Source: Allium sativum (taxonomy: Eukaryota > Streptophyta > Magnoliopsida > Asparagales > Amaryllidaceae). From it: 64,000 bases of DNA. Below the pieces are notes generated by a model, which did no database searches, was not told where the DNA came from, and saw only the letters and a list, made by a program, of their open reading frames with translations. Position 1 is the stretch's first letter; each line of letters starts with the position of its first letter. Made by a program: the position numbers and the translations under genes. The stretch lies in the NCBI GenBank assembly GCA_030737875.1, contig CM060912.1, positions 121,968,993-122,032,992 on the forward strand, written 5' to 3'. Shown piece after piece: positions 1-11,225 of this stretch.

Positions 1-706
1 ATTACAAACACTTCATGATAATCAATTAGTTATTAATTTGCCAAAGTGCTCATTTGCATCAAACAATATCAAGTATTTAGACCACATAATTTCTGAACAT
101 GGGATTGCAGCAGACAAAGAGAAAATTAATGCAACTCTACGATCGCCTCAACCAAATAATATGTTAAAGCTTTGAGAGGATTTTTTGGGTCTAATATGTC
201 ATTATAGAAAATTTATAAAAGGATATGGTGCTATTGCTAAGCCCCTCACAAATATGCGCAAGAAAAATTCTTTTGCTTGGAACAATGAAGCAACTGGTTC
301 ATTTTTTAAATTAAAATCATTTTTTACTAATCCACCTACACTTGCATTACCTGACTTTACTAAAGATTTAGTTACTGAGTGTGATACAAGGGGAACATGA
401 TTAGGGGGTGTCTTATTACAAAACAATAAACAAATTGTATATTTATGTCAAGCACTCCAAGGAAGAAACCTGCATCTTTCTACATATGAAAAGCAACACA
501 TGGCATTCATATTAGCAACAAAAAAGTGGTCTCAATATTTACTAGGAAGGGAATTTATCATCAAGACAGATCATCAGAGCCTACTACATTTATTATCTTA
601 GAAATTAACAATAGGTATCCAAGGGAAATGGCTGGCTAAATTGCATGGATATGATTATAGTGTCGAATACAAAAAAGGCAAAGGGAATATAATAGGTGTC
701 AGTCTT
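1..706 (+). pseudogene. Ty3/gypsy reverse transcriptase-RNase H remnant
   Basis: Conceptual translation gives the C-terminal part of a Ty3/gypsy RT (CSFASNNIKYLDHIISEHGI, then the FLGL.HYRKFIKGYG.IAKPLT block) followed by RNase H (LALPDF, LSTYEKQHMAFILATKKWSQ, TDHQSLLHLL, KGKGNI). These blocks are diagnostic of the family. The RT active site lies upstream of the window. The frame slips at a T run near 181-187, and in-frame stops occur near 397 (TGA) and 600 (TAG). The reading stops exactly where RNase H normally ends with an ADALSR-like motif, because a CACTA-type terminus begins at 707; no integrase follows. The block order suggests a chromovirus-type element, but the lineage is not assigned. 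It is a dead fragment. The family call is certain; the left limit is the window edge. Confidence 0.9.
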
Positions 707-860
707 CACTACACCATAATGGCCATTTGGCAACTCTTATTTTTTTCAACTACCAACACTTATATGCGTTGTAGACTAGTGACACTAATATGTGTTGCAG
801 TAGCAAAAATGTGTCACCAAAAATGTGCCAACACTTCTATGTGTTGTTATGCCTGGTCAA
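707..860 (+). mobile_element. CACTA (En/Spm-like) transposon terminus
   Basis: The sequence CACTACACCATAATGG at 707 interrupts the gypsy RNase H frame and has the 5'-CACTA form of plant En/Spm-like termini. Behind it lie three imperfect palindromic copies of a motif resembling CAACACTTATATGCGTTG (about 753-774, 779-800, 825-851). This matches the subterminal repeats that CACTA transposases bind. The 3-bp target would be CTT (704-706). I did not find the opposite end (GTAGTG followed by CTT and the rest of the gypsy frame) in the window, nor a TNP2-type transposase, so the element is truncated or rearranged and non-autonomous. An alternative is another TIR element that happens to start CACTA. 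Confidence 0.6.
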
Positions 861-1188
861 CTCTTGTTTTCTAAGGGTAAAAGGGTAAGTTACCAAACAT
901 AACCCTAATCGGATGCTCAACGCTTATTCCTCAACACTTATTCCTTCCAAGCCGCAACATAAGCAAATAAACAGAATGGATTTCAAAGAATTGAAATCAG
1001 CGACTATCCTTTCAAATCAGTATTAGCCTCTCAAATCCTCTCTACGTGACTTCGAATTAGGGATTCTAGGAATTGGGGCTCCTAGGAATCACGGTGGCTT
1101 CTACGAATCATGATAACAGGTAAAAAAAAATCGATTTCACTTTCAAATTTCAATTAAGCCTGCATGTCGTATGCTTTAATTCGATTAC

Positions 1189-1322
1189 GTTAAGTCTAAT
1201 GTTGGATAGTCAATCGAGTCTGTTAAGTCTGATGTTGGATAGTCAATCGAGTCTTGGTGTATTTCGATTCCTGATGTATTTCGATTCTGTTAAGTCTGAT
1301 GTTGGATAGTCAATCGAGTCTT
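1189..1322 (+). repeat. Three direct copies of a ~33-bp unit
   Basis: A unit containing GATGTTGGATAGTCAATCGA preceded by GTTAAGTCT occurs three times, at about 1189, 1223 and 1288. The first copy has one change (TAATG for TGATG). Copies two and three are separated by a short duplicated TGATGTATTTCGATTC segment, so the block looks like a small compound tandem array. It has no coding content. Confidence 0.8.
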
Positions 1323-2398
1323 GGTAAAAACTGCATTTTTGCTACCAATAATCACATGAAAATATCGCAAGAACAAGTACTTACAATTCTTTCTAATGAA
1401 GCATCTTTTTTTTAGGATGAAAATATAAGGAGAATGCAAGGGTGACTTAGAATTTATAAGAAAATGTGGTTAAAATAAAATAGATTCAATTGGAAAATGA
1501 AGCATTATAATAGACTTTGAGAAAAGTCAGTACAACCTTAGTTCAAACTCATTAAGATAGAATTGGTTTGGTTGGATCCGCATAAACAACCAGCCCCTAT
1601 AAAGTTTCAAACCATTCTTAACCATTTTCCGTAACCTTAACTACATATCTGATTGGTTTGTTCGGTTCGTACAAAATTTTATTCGTGCTTGCCTATAATT
1701 GCAATTTATAAAGTCTTGCTTTGGTGAGGTAATTTAGTTTTTTATGTTTAAGTGAACAGTGCTTGACTATCTTTAGCCTGTACAATTATATTTCCGTATT
1801 TGAGTGGAAGTCCTACTGTTGATCCCCCACTTGCTACAAGATAATAACATATGCATTTTCTAGCATTCCAGTATTGTTGTTATGAAAGGTAGATTTGGTT
1901 TTCTGACATGTGAGAGAAATGAATTTCATTTTGAGATAACTAGCTCGTGGCGTATCACGTATCATCAATAATTTCAAACATTGGAAACTTTCTAATTATT
2001 ATGTTATATGTTTTTCATTATAGTTTTAGGATGTAGGCATTCTTTTAACAAGGACGGGATTTATTAGGGAATCTTTTAACAAGGACATGATTTAGCCTTC
2101 ATGGCGTTGAGTTGATGAATATACAGTCGGATTTAGTATGGTTTATACTTAGGTACATCTCTTTTATTTTTATTGTATATGTACCCATTACTACTAGTTC
2201 AAATATTTGTCTTCTCATCAAATGATAACTTCACTAGAACTTCATATATTGTACTAGTTAGTACTGCTTCTACCGTCTGCCTGTACATGTATGCGGACAC
2301 GCATGAAGTATATTTCATGTCACTACTTAAGTAGCATCAAATTGGAGCTAACTACTTATGTAGTTCATTTAATGACAAATTAATATGGTGTTATTCTG

Positions 2399-2492
2399 TT
2401 CAGAATTCATGAATGACATACTGCAGATTTTTAGTTCTCCTTTTGTATATTAATACTATTCAGAATTCATGAATGATATACTACAAATTTTT
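2399..2492 (+). repeat. Short direct repeat, two copies
   Basis: About 34 bp starting TTCAGAATTCATGAATGA is repeated at 2399-2432 and 2459-2492 with a few differences and 26 bp between the copies. It is a local duplication without an evident function. Confidence 0.75.
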
Positions 2493-2859
2493 ATTCTGTT
2501 CACATTATGTATAACCAGAATTGTAGTTGTTATAAGAAATTCCAGTTTCAAAAATGGAGAGGATTATTTTTCAATATTCCCAAACATGTTACAAGAGAAA
2601 AAAAAATCGATTCATCCTAATATCAAATATAATTCCATTATACAACTTTTTTGATGGATCTCCTTCATTTTATGATCTTTCATTTGGTTCTACTATTGAT
2701 TCTAAAATATCATGTTGAATATTCTTTTTATTTTAACGATTGACAATATTGTCTGTAAATTGAATGATTGCATTAATTCCAGAGAACCACTCTGTAAAAA
2801 TCAGAGAAAGCCTATGGTATGCAATGTTCTCTGGCCATATTCAGTTAGCTGGTATACAA

Positions 2860-2911
2860 TACATCCAAAAGCATGGCCATGGCAGCTGGAGAGCTTTCCC
2901 CAAGTTAGCTG
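2860..2911 (+). pseudogene. Captured R2R3-MYB exon fragment (end of repeat R2, exon 1)
   Basis: The frame at 2860 reads YIQKHGHGSWRAFPKLAG. This is the helix 2-3 segment of the first MYB repeat (R2) of plant R2R3-MYB transcription factors; family members usually read GSWRALPK.AGL followed by RCGKSCRLRW. The match stops at the first base of the Gly codon and is followed by GT, which is where the conserved first intron of R2R3-MYB genes lies. Upstream residues do not look like MYB, and no second exon with RCGKSCRLRW was seen downstream. It is a gene fragment copied into repetitive DNA, probably by the surrounding CACTA-like element. The short length limits certainty, but the 18-residue match plus the correct exon border is hard to get by chance. 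Confidence 0.75.
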
Positions 2912-3222
2912 GTACTCATATATATATATATATACTTCTTATGTTTGTTCATTAATTACCTTTCTACAGCTTCAAATCATCATGAACTAATTTTTTCATC
3001 ATTTTTTTTCTTGTCAAACTATCTTTTTTGTTTTCATGTGTATATGTTCTTAAAAACAATCAAATAGGAAGAACTTTTGTATTTTGCAGTGTCTTACCAA
3101 CATTAATATTTCCAGTTAGATATTCTGTATTTATGACAAATTTCATGGTATTGCGGATGATACAGTTGCTTATTTGATGTATTATTTGTTATTCAAGGTC
3201 TTAAATTATCTCCTATGAATCC

Positions 3223-3428
3223 ATGGCCCCGGACGATTTCTCCCACTGTCAAATCAGAGCTGCAACCACCACCCGAAGCCTAGTGACCACTATTTGCTCC
3301 GATCCTATTGCTTTTCCAGTCTCGTTTGGTATTGAAATCATTAGGTCATGTCGGCACAATAGCTCGAGCCACTTCGTTCCAATCTGCAGATCCTTGCTCC
3401 TACTTCCCGTTCGCCATCGCCTCTACAG
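3223..3428 (+). other. Exon-like open patch ending at a splice donor
   Basis: This is an open frame from an ATG (MAPDDFSHCQIRAATTTRSL...) with clearly higher GC than its surroundings. It ends in CTACAG followed by GTGAGT, a near-ideal plant 5' splice site, and the frame closes 4 codons further on. I do not recognise the protein and see no domain. It could be a captured exon or 5' leader of a host gene. Coding status is unproven. Confidence 0.3.
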
Positions 3429-5099
3429 GTGAGTATTAACTCATGATTAACTTTAGTTCAAGGAATTTGGTTCAATACACAGTAAAATATGATGGTTTAA
3501 TTCGGTTTTGTCGCTGCTTTGTGGTTATTGATTGTTGTTTGGGATTTTGCCAAATGACCGAAGCCTAATACTTATGCATTCTTTTGATTGAAATGATTAA
3601 CTGACATGAATTATGTATGAGTTAAAATTTCTTTCATCTTGATGTTACTAGCCTTTGTGGTACTATGCTTATTTCGTGATGATCTGCATTTTTGAAGTGC
3701 TGATGTATCTTGGTATTGCCACGTTAGTTATATTGTTCAATCACTTATTAGACCAGCGTCTTTGTTGTCTATTTGAAAAAAAAAGATGAAGCATGCGTGG
3801 GTAAACTTCTTTCCAAATTCCTATATCACTAAATAAATGATGAAATTATGTTATTAGGTATACCAGAACATAGCATGTGTAAAACCCTGTGATCACTTTA
3901 GTATCATTAAACTGAAAGATGTATGGTAGTAGCATATAACTGAAACTATTTTGTTGGTGTATAGTAAGGTATATATGCAAATACAGGTTTGAATGCATTG
4001 AATAGCTAGTTAGATTTTAACCTAAACTTGTAACTTGAAAGCATGACTAGGGATCAACCATGGGAGTGAACTATCCCATTTTATATAATGATTTTTGTTT
4101 ACGTATATTCATGTGAATATATTTTCTGAGAAATATGTGTGTTTATGTTACTAGCCCCTTCCGTATTCCACAGTATGTATGGATTTATTAGGTTGTTTAT
4201 ATTTTATTTTGACCATTACTTCAACATTAAATCAGGCTTAAATTGTTTGTAATTTGTCCTGACTATTGTTTATATATATATAATCCATTAATCAAACACG
4301 TGTAAACTGTTAACCTGGATATACACTCTGGAATGACATGTTGTTCAATGCTAATTTTATACTTAGTAACCTGGACAGGCTCGAAATCTTTATCTAAAAA
4401 TCTAGACATGCTTGAACTGGCATTTTATACTTCACTCACTTACTGGTGTTGCCATGATTATAGAGCTGGACCTTCTACGTTAGTATATTTTGTGATATGA
4501 TTTGTAAAGAATACATGGTACAAATCTGTTGTCCTGAACTTAACAATCACGTCTTCCTCTAAAATTCCTTTAGAAAAAAAAAATAATGGCCAAAGCCCAG
4601 AATTGTAATTTTCCCTAAATTAATCGGCCCTATCCGACTTAGCGCCTTCGCCATCAGAACCCGCTCCGCTCCCTATTCTTTCCCCAAATCAAAAAAGAAG
4701 ACCAACGTATCCTCCAAAATCAGAGGAGGGGTGGTTCCCTGCTTGACAACGACGGAGGAGGAAGCAAGCATAGGCACATTTGTCAAGAACATGCGCTTTA
4801 CATTTGTCAAGAACTCTTCAAAGTTTATTATTTAAATGCACCACGGTCAACCATAAACGTAAGACTTGTATTTCTAATAACAAGTTATACATGTAGTATG
4901 ATGAACATCTTACTATTATACATGAAATATGTAAATGATTGTATTGCTAGCATTAAAATATGTGTATGGTGTTGCTTGACTAAAGTCATGATACAAAATA
5001 ACTATTTTCATTTAGTGTACAGGTTCCTTGATATGTATTAATGGATAAGGCCGGTCAGTGGTGCTTTATTAATAAAATACCTCTTTTTTTGTCCATTAG

Positions 5100-5188
5100 G
5101 TGATGCATGCTTCAAAAAGATTTTGTCAGCTATCCACAAAATCCTTGATAATACTGGTTCTGAAGACGCCGAGGGAACTACAAATGAG
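5100..5188 (+). other. Candidate 89-bp internal exon
   Basis: A pyrimidine-rich stretch (CTCTTTTTTTGTCCATTAG) precedes an open segment that closes at AATGAG followed by GTTCGT, so both splice borders look right. One frame is open throughout, begins DACFKKILSAIHKIL and ends acidic, like an alpha-helical protein segment. I could not assign a family. It lies in the same gene-poor interval as the MYB fragment, so it may be another captured exon. A second frame is also open, which weakens the call. Confidence 0.35.
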
Positions 5189-5474
5189 GTTCGTGTTTTA
5201 ATATTTGTTAGTAGAATTACTAGAGTCATGACCCTGTCACGCATCAATTCATCTTTGGTTGAATAGTCTCATAATCAGAGTGATCGCTTAATATTAATGG
5301 TTAATCAAATTCCTTAAGTGTGTATCCAAAAAGTTTCAATGTTGTTGAACACGGTACTTGATTGTGTGGGTGGATGCTGATTTAAGTCTTCTTTATTGCT
5401 TTACATTTAATATCTAAATTCCTGAACAATGCATTTAGATCACTTGTGATATATTTTTTTTTTTTTGATATTTT

Positions 5475-5625
5475 CCAACTGAGTTTGCGAACCGAGTTGC
5501 AAGCTCAATTTTGGTTTTGCAAACTGAGTTTCAAGCTCAGTTTGCAAATCTGAGTTGCAACTCTGTTTTCAAACTGAGTTGAAACTCAGTTTTCAAACTC
5601 AATTCGGAAACTGAGTTGCAATGGG
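5475..5625. repeat. Cluster of AACTGAGTT / AACTCAGTT palindromic motifs
   Basis: About ten copies of AACTGAGTT-like words in both orientations are packed into 150 bp. They form perfect inverted repeats. At 5571-5592, AAACTGAGTT and AACTCAGTTT are separated by 2 nt. At 5520-5544, CAAACTGAG and CTCAGTTTG are separated by 7 nt. This resembles the subterminal transposase-binding arrays of DNA transposons, but no terminus is visible beside it. Confidence 0.7.
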
Positions 5626-5801
5626 TTGAAAGCTTTGTGCAAAATGTTGTTTGCTGAAAGGAGCACATAACTGTATGTTGAATATGCAGCCAGTATATGC
5701 ATGACTATTGTTGTTTGCAATGAGGACCAAACTCAGTTCTGACTAATTCAATGAAGGTACATTAAACTTCTTTTTTTAGTAACTATGTTCCACTATATTG
5801 T

Positions 5802-6012
5802 TGATACGAACCGAACTTCCCCATGAGGAAAAGAACGGATTGAATTGAGAACACGATGAATCAGAACACAAACAAAAGAACATTTCATCGCTTATTACAA
5901 CAATTTCATCAGAATACAAGAATATACAGAGTATGAATAAATATTATACATTCGATAAATATCAGAGATTTACAAATTTCAATGCAGCGGAAAATAATAC
6001 AAAAACACAACT
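5802..6012 (-). mobile_element. Family-A LTR 3' end fragment
   Basis: The sequence from TGATACGAACCGAACTTCCC onward is the reverse complement of the terminal ~210 bp of the plus-strand family-A LTR that ends at 26280, and of the fragment ending at 12268. Only the LTR tail remains. It is cut at 6012 by the start of a family-B LTR. Together with the plus-strand tail at 12058-12268 it makes an inverted pair flanking 6 kb. Confidence 0.75.
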
Positions 6013-7934
6013 TGTAGTGTCCCAAAATTCCGGTACAATTTGAGTTGACCAATTAACACAAGTCCAACCCAAATTACACTGGAAACCAGAAAACTAATAG
6101 AAAGAAAACGGAGGGTAAGAATAGATAAGATAGAAATTTAGAATAGAAGAAGAAGAAGAACATACAACATCAGAGTAACACGAATCTCACAGCGGAACGA
6201 ACAACATATAATAGATAATATATATTTGAAATAAAATCAGTATATGTATACAATAACATTATCAGAGTACAGCACTTACAACACAGCGGAAACAAACAAT
6301 AGCTATATATTCCTGAAGCCTCCTGCTCCAAGCTCTCCAAGTATATCTGTAAAATCATGACTACTTAACTGCTTGTACAAAATTGGGCACCTAAGAGTTT
6401 AGGGAAAACAAAACAAAATAAACTCTGGGTTAGTCATGAGACTAGTGTGAGTTAAGCAGTTTAAAACAGTTTGAGCAATTAAAAGATATCTCATAAGACC
6501 ACGCCGTATAATGGAACGAGTTTTCCCTTATGAGAATCCAAAGCATTTGATTTAACATCAAAAGTCCTTTTAAATGAAATGATAAACTTTATATCAAACT
6601 CTGTGATATTTTAATAGTGTCTATTAATCACAACTAAATAATCAACTTAGCAGAACGCTTTCATCTCACGTTCTACATATATAGTATACAATCAAACCCG
6701 CAAGCACTTATTGGATAATGGATTACCAACTATGACAAGCTATGGAACCGCCTTCCGATAGTGTACCTCTAGAGAGGAATACAGTGGGTTTAACAAGAAC
6801 ATCTTCAACCCGGCCACACATGATTGACCACCCATTTTGCTTGAATGTATTGAATGTATATCACCAACGGTTGGGATCAGTAACAGTTTCCCGAATGGGA
6901 CAGCATCGAATAAATTAGAGAATGAAATGAATATCTCTAGATAGGTGATAATACACCCTAATTGGCAGCCAACCACTTAGCCATGCTGCCTTCCCGATTT
7001 TTGTCATTTCCCGGTTGTGAGACTAGAGGTCACGCTTATCTCTGACAGATCACACAATTATTCACTTCGAATGTCACATCATCATACCCGCCAAATCACA
7101 AATTGATTTTCCCAAAAAATACAATTGGTATATAGCTAAGAGAAAGGAATTCCTCCACCACCAAACATACATACGTTTGAAGAGATCAACTTACGTGATC
7201 CATTACATATACTCTGTCAGACATTCTTCCATACAGGTCGTCCTAGGACCGGACAAACCGAAGGCACTATTCTGTAAACAAGACAGCCCTTGCATAACTC
7301 CGTCTTCAATTATCTTCATCATATTTGATCGCAACGCTAACGCCCATACAGAGTGGTTTATAGATAATGAATCTGATCCCGGTCTCTCCATATTGACAGC
7401 GGAAATGGTAAAAATCTTCGATAGTTAGTGATTTAACTATCAAAGGAAAACATGTGTACAAACAACGGTCGTATTTATAAATGGAAATCTTACTGATCAA
7501 ATCATCAATCAACATTGATCCACTTTAATTTAATTTGTCATTCAATTATCCATTTCCCTATTCCTGTTTCCATATATTCAACATTTCTTATTTTCTAAAT
7601 TTAGAAAATATATGTTATTAACAATGGAAAACATTTCCATTTCTTATTTTCTATATTAGAAAACATTTCGGATTCTTATTTGGAAAACATTTCCAAAACT
7701 CCTACATTTGGATTTATACAGATGTTTAAATAAAACATCGCTATGCCAACTCAAAACATTACACTCATTAACTAAATTCACTTAATCAATCTTCACTGTC
7801 GAACCTTAACCATCCCTTAGTTCAAAACGAAGCGAATCAAGTTGGGGGTATAACTACCTCTTAGATCTTAACTGAACAACATTTCTAACTTTGAAACAGA
7901 CAAGGTTCACCTTTTAAACCTTTAACAAACTTCC

Positions 7935-9020
7935 TTACGTAACTCTCTTTCGAATAAATCTCTATTCGATAACTCTTTCCTTCGAATAAACTATATTCGA
8001 TAATCACTCTTCGAATAGCCATATTCGGTTAACTCTATTCAATTAACAGTATTCGATTAACTCTAATCGATTTACTCTTACCAGTTAGCTCTATTTGATT
8101 AACTTTGTTCTATTAACTCTACTTGATTAACTCTATTGGATTAACTCTAATCAATTAACTCTTATCAATTAACTCCCATCGATTAACTCCTTTCGAATAA
8201 AACTCTAATCAATTAACTCTTATCAATTAACCCCCATCGATTAACTCATTTCGAATAAACTATATTCGATTAACTCCTTTCGAATAAACTATATTCGATT
8301 TACTCCTTTAACTCTATTCGAATAAGCTATATTCGATAACTCCTTTAACTCTATTCGAATAAACTATATTCGATTAACTCCTTTAACTGTATTCGAATAA
8401 ATTATATTCAAAAACTGCTTTAACTCTATTCGAATAAACTATATTCAATTAACTCATTTTGAATAACTAATATTCGATAATCCTTGTTCGAATAACTAAT
8501 ATTCGATAATCCTTCTTCGAATAACTAATATTCGATAACCTCTTTTCTTCGAATAACCTTATTCGGTAACTCTTTCTTCGAATAAACTATACTCGAATAA
8601 TCTCTAATCCGACTAACTCTAATTCAATTAACTCTATTCGAATAACTAATATTCGACTAACTCTTGTTCGATTAACTCTATTCAATTTACTCTGACTCGA
8701 TTAACTCTAACTCTAATCGATTAACTCTGACTGGATTAACTCTAACTCTAATCGATTTACTCTAACTCTAATCGATTTACACTAATTTTAATTGATTAAC
8801 TCTAATTTGATTTACTCTAATCAATTAACTCTATCCGATTAATTCTAACTCGATTTACTCTATCGATTTACCCTATCCATTAACTCTGTTTGATTAACTC
8901 TGTTTGATTAACTCAAATCGGTTAACTTTAACTCGATTAACTCTAATCGATTAACTCTAATTGATTAACTCTATCCGATTAATTCTAACTCAATTAACTC
9001 TAATCGATTTACTCTTTATA
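7935..9020. repeat. Degenerate TTAACTC / TTCGAA array in LTR copy 1
   Basis: About 1.1 kb is made of short variable units such as TCGATTAACTC, ATTCGAATAAACTATATTCG and CTAATCGATTAACTC. The 11-14 bp step is irregular. Many units contain the palindromes TTCGAA or ATCGAT. The same kind of array occupies the equivalent place in the family-B LTR at 39830-41340. Confidence 0.85.
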
Positions 9021-9912
9021 TAGTCCATTAAGTTTGATTTCGTATTTTAAAATAATATTCCATTTCCAAATTCTATTTATACTTCTATTTGTAGAAATTT
9101 TCATATGAAATCTCTTTTCTATTTCTAACACTTAAATCTCCTTTAAAATTCCCTTTGTTAACACTATTTGTTTACCAAATAAATATTTCCTTTTAACTCC
9201 ATTTATTTATCAAATAATTCTATGTTTCTTTTTATAAAATCTTTTGATTTTATAAATATTTCTTTTCAATATAACATTGAATATTTCCTTTTTAACGTTC
9301 CAGTATTCCTTATGGTATTTAATGTACTATATAACAATGATCGGTATCATTCAAATATACAAAATCAGCAACAGATTTCATATCACACCATATAACACAA
9401 TATATGAAAAACAGTAAAATAAATGTTAAGAAATCTAGTTGGATCCCTCTAACCTATATCCCTGCATTACAGATGTTAAACAATATAATTAACATCAACT
9501 TCATTTCACTATGAAATATTCTGATAAAAATAATCGATATTTGATTAACGATTTATATATATATCGTTATCTATAATTTCAACCAAAACATAAGCAATTC
9601 AACCAAATAGTTAACACATAGCAATCAATCATCATTTATCAGTTCTAAAAATACGTTATAAAAATATGAACTGATAGAGTTGGTGAGTTTTACTCATTTT
9701 GGATGGTCATCGTTAATAACGATAACCATCGCTTGATTCAGACGGACAATTAATAACGAGCTCCAATTCACTCTCAGTCAGTCCCATTGTGGAGCCACCG
9801 TCCATACGGTCCCAACAGATCTGACTGTTTGAAATTCTGATATCATATGACCCAGATATTTAATTTACAAGTTAAAACATATATTTAAATTAAAATTAAA
9901 CTAAATAAATGG

Positions 9913-10164
9913 TTAGTGGGCTTCTACCCCTAAATCATGCCCATCCTCCCTTGAAAAAACCCATGCCCGCTTAGTTCGTCTTTCCCAAATTCCCTGTAAC
10001 CGCACAAACACACTCCGTAACATCCACTCCATTTCCCATAATTTCCATCCATCTTCCGACCTCAACAATTCAAAAATTTGCAATCCAACTTCATCGTTCT
10101 CCATCAATTTCGCTTCAACTCTATACCCGCAAAACCTGATTCGATCTCCCATTCCCTTTTCCAT
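9913..10164 (-). other. Short ORF in the transcribed leader of LTR copy 1
   Basis: An 83-codon frame begins MEKGMGDRIRFCGYRVEAKL on the minus strand, about 120 bp downstream of the TATA box at 10285. It resembles no protein I know and is not clearly conserved in the sister LTR, which has a different sequence in the equivalent leader. It could be a chance frame in a GC-richer, host-like leader segment. Coding status is doubtful. Confidence 0.2.
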
Positions 10165-10284
10165 CGCACAGCTCTGTCTGGAGCTATAGGAAGTGCATGC
10201 AAATACCCCCTAAGAAGAGAAAAGAAGCGGCGGCCCGTTCTTTGACCAGAAGAAATAGGTTAGGGTTTGGAAATAGTTGATGGG

Positions 10285-10292
10285 TATTTATA
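10285..10292 (-). promoter_or_regulatory. Probable TATA box of LTR copy 1
   Basis: TATAAATA on the minus strand is followed downstream by a GC-richer leader with AACCCTAACC. The equivalent position in the other long LTRs (43082, 18312, 46168) also holds TATAAATA, which supports a real retroelement promoter and sets the LTR orientation. Confidence 0.55.
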
Positions 10293-11225
10293 GGAAAAAC
10301 ATATATTATTTTGTTTGATTTTAACCAATTGCTGTTTGTATTTACCATTAAGAAAATCCTGTGATCACATGCAATATCTAAAAATTATGGAAATTGACAT
10401 GCAGCCAGAGTTTGATATTACAGACCCAATGAAACTGGTTTCGTCGAATTCCGACTCTGTTTGCTCACACAACATATTTTTAACCATCAAAATACTGACT
10501 GGTTTTTACATTAAAAATCCTTACAGCCACATACTGACTCCAAAAACCACGAAACTTTAAATCTAACAATAATTTAATATTGTGGATCTAACAAAATTAG
10601 TTTCGTCAAAAACGGAGGTCATTTGCAAAACTGGTTATTTTTAAAGCTCTAAATAAACCCTTTTTAAATATTAATATATTAAAAATAATTAAATTTAATA
10701 TTTAAAAATAAATATTATCGTATATGTTCACACTAGAAAATCTTACAGCTCCAATTGGATTTATAACTCGATATTCAAAATCCTGGTTGAATCGATATTC
10801 AATTTATATTGAAAAATTCATTTATAATATAAATAAATCGCTATAATTTATAAAGGAATTCCATAGCGACTTTTCGAAAATTTGATTTGGACATAAATCA
10901 AAATCTACACAATGAAATCCCTATTTTTCTCTTCCATTAGAAAAATATACTTTACCAGCTCCGAACGTTTCTTGTTTCACAGAAATCCGATTTAAAAACA
11001 GATTCTGTATATCCATTTAAAGTTCGAATCATCAAATAGCGAACTGTCGCACCATTTCGAGCTCGATTATAATTATAATATAATTATACGTTCAAACTTC
11101 GTTTATATATTATATTCGTGAATATAATTCAACTCTAAACTGAATTATATATTTTAAATAATCCAAATTACACAATATTGTGAATTCCACTATTTTTGAT
11201 TATTTCTGAAATTAAATATATTATT

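Larger units (their letters stand above)
861..5801. other. Low-coding DNA, possible interior of the CACTA-like element
   Basis: This is AT-rich sequence with no long open frame and no recognisable transposase. It contains several exon-like patches with splice-like borders (separate entries), short repeats, and a possible noncoding exon end at about 1129 (ACAG followed by GTAAAA). Because it follows a CACTA-type terminus and carries at least one clear fragment of a host gene, it may be a non-autonomous CACTA element that captured gene pieces. That is inference, since the right end was not found. Confidence 0.3.
6013..11225 (-). mobile_element. Truncated long LTR, family B (copy 1)
   Basis: This aligns through much of its length with the complete family-B LTR at 37923-44145: the tail near 6120-6350, the TTAACTC-rich array, the motif GTTGGTGAGTTTTACTCA, the TATA/leader zone and the U3-like AT-rich end. 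The plus-strand left end (TGTAGTGTCCC) is the LTR 3' end. The TATA box lies on the minus strand, so the LTR faces left. The last ~190 bp present in the other copy (its 5' start) are missing and replaced by family-A sequence at 11226. No gag or pol is associated, so it is a solo LTR remnant rather than an element with genes. The short open frames inside it are not convincing genes. Confidence 0.75.

Noticed and set aside
4600..4800. GC-richer patch (GCGCCTTCGCCATCAGAACC...) as a possible gene start
   Set aside because: No sustained frame, domain or convincing splice pair was found; it may be part of a captured 5' leader, but support is too weak.
5050..5056. GTGGTGCTT as the right end of the CACTA element that begins at 707
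   Set aside because: It does not match the reverse complement of CACTACACCATAATGG beyond a few bases, and the gypsy frame does not resume after it.
7920..9020. Possible telomere- or centromere-type satellite
   Set aside because: Units are irregular and unlike TTTAGGG, and the array lies at the same place in two LTRs, so it is LTR-internal.
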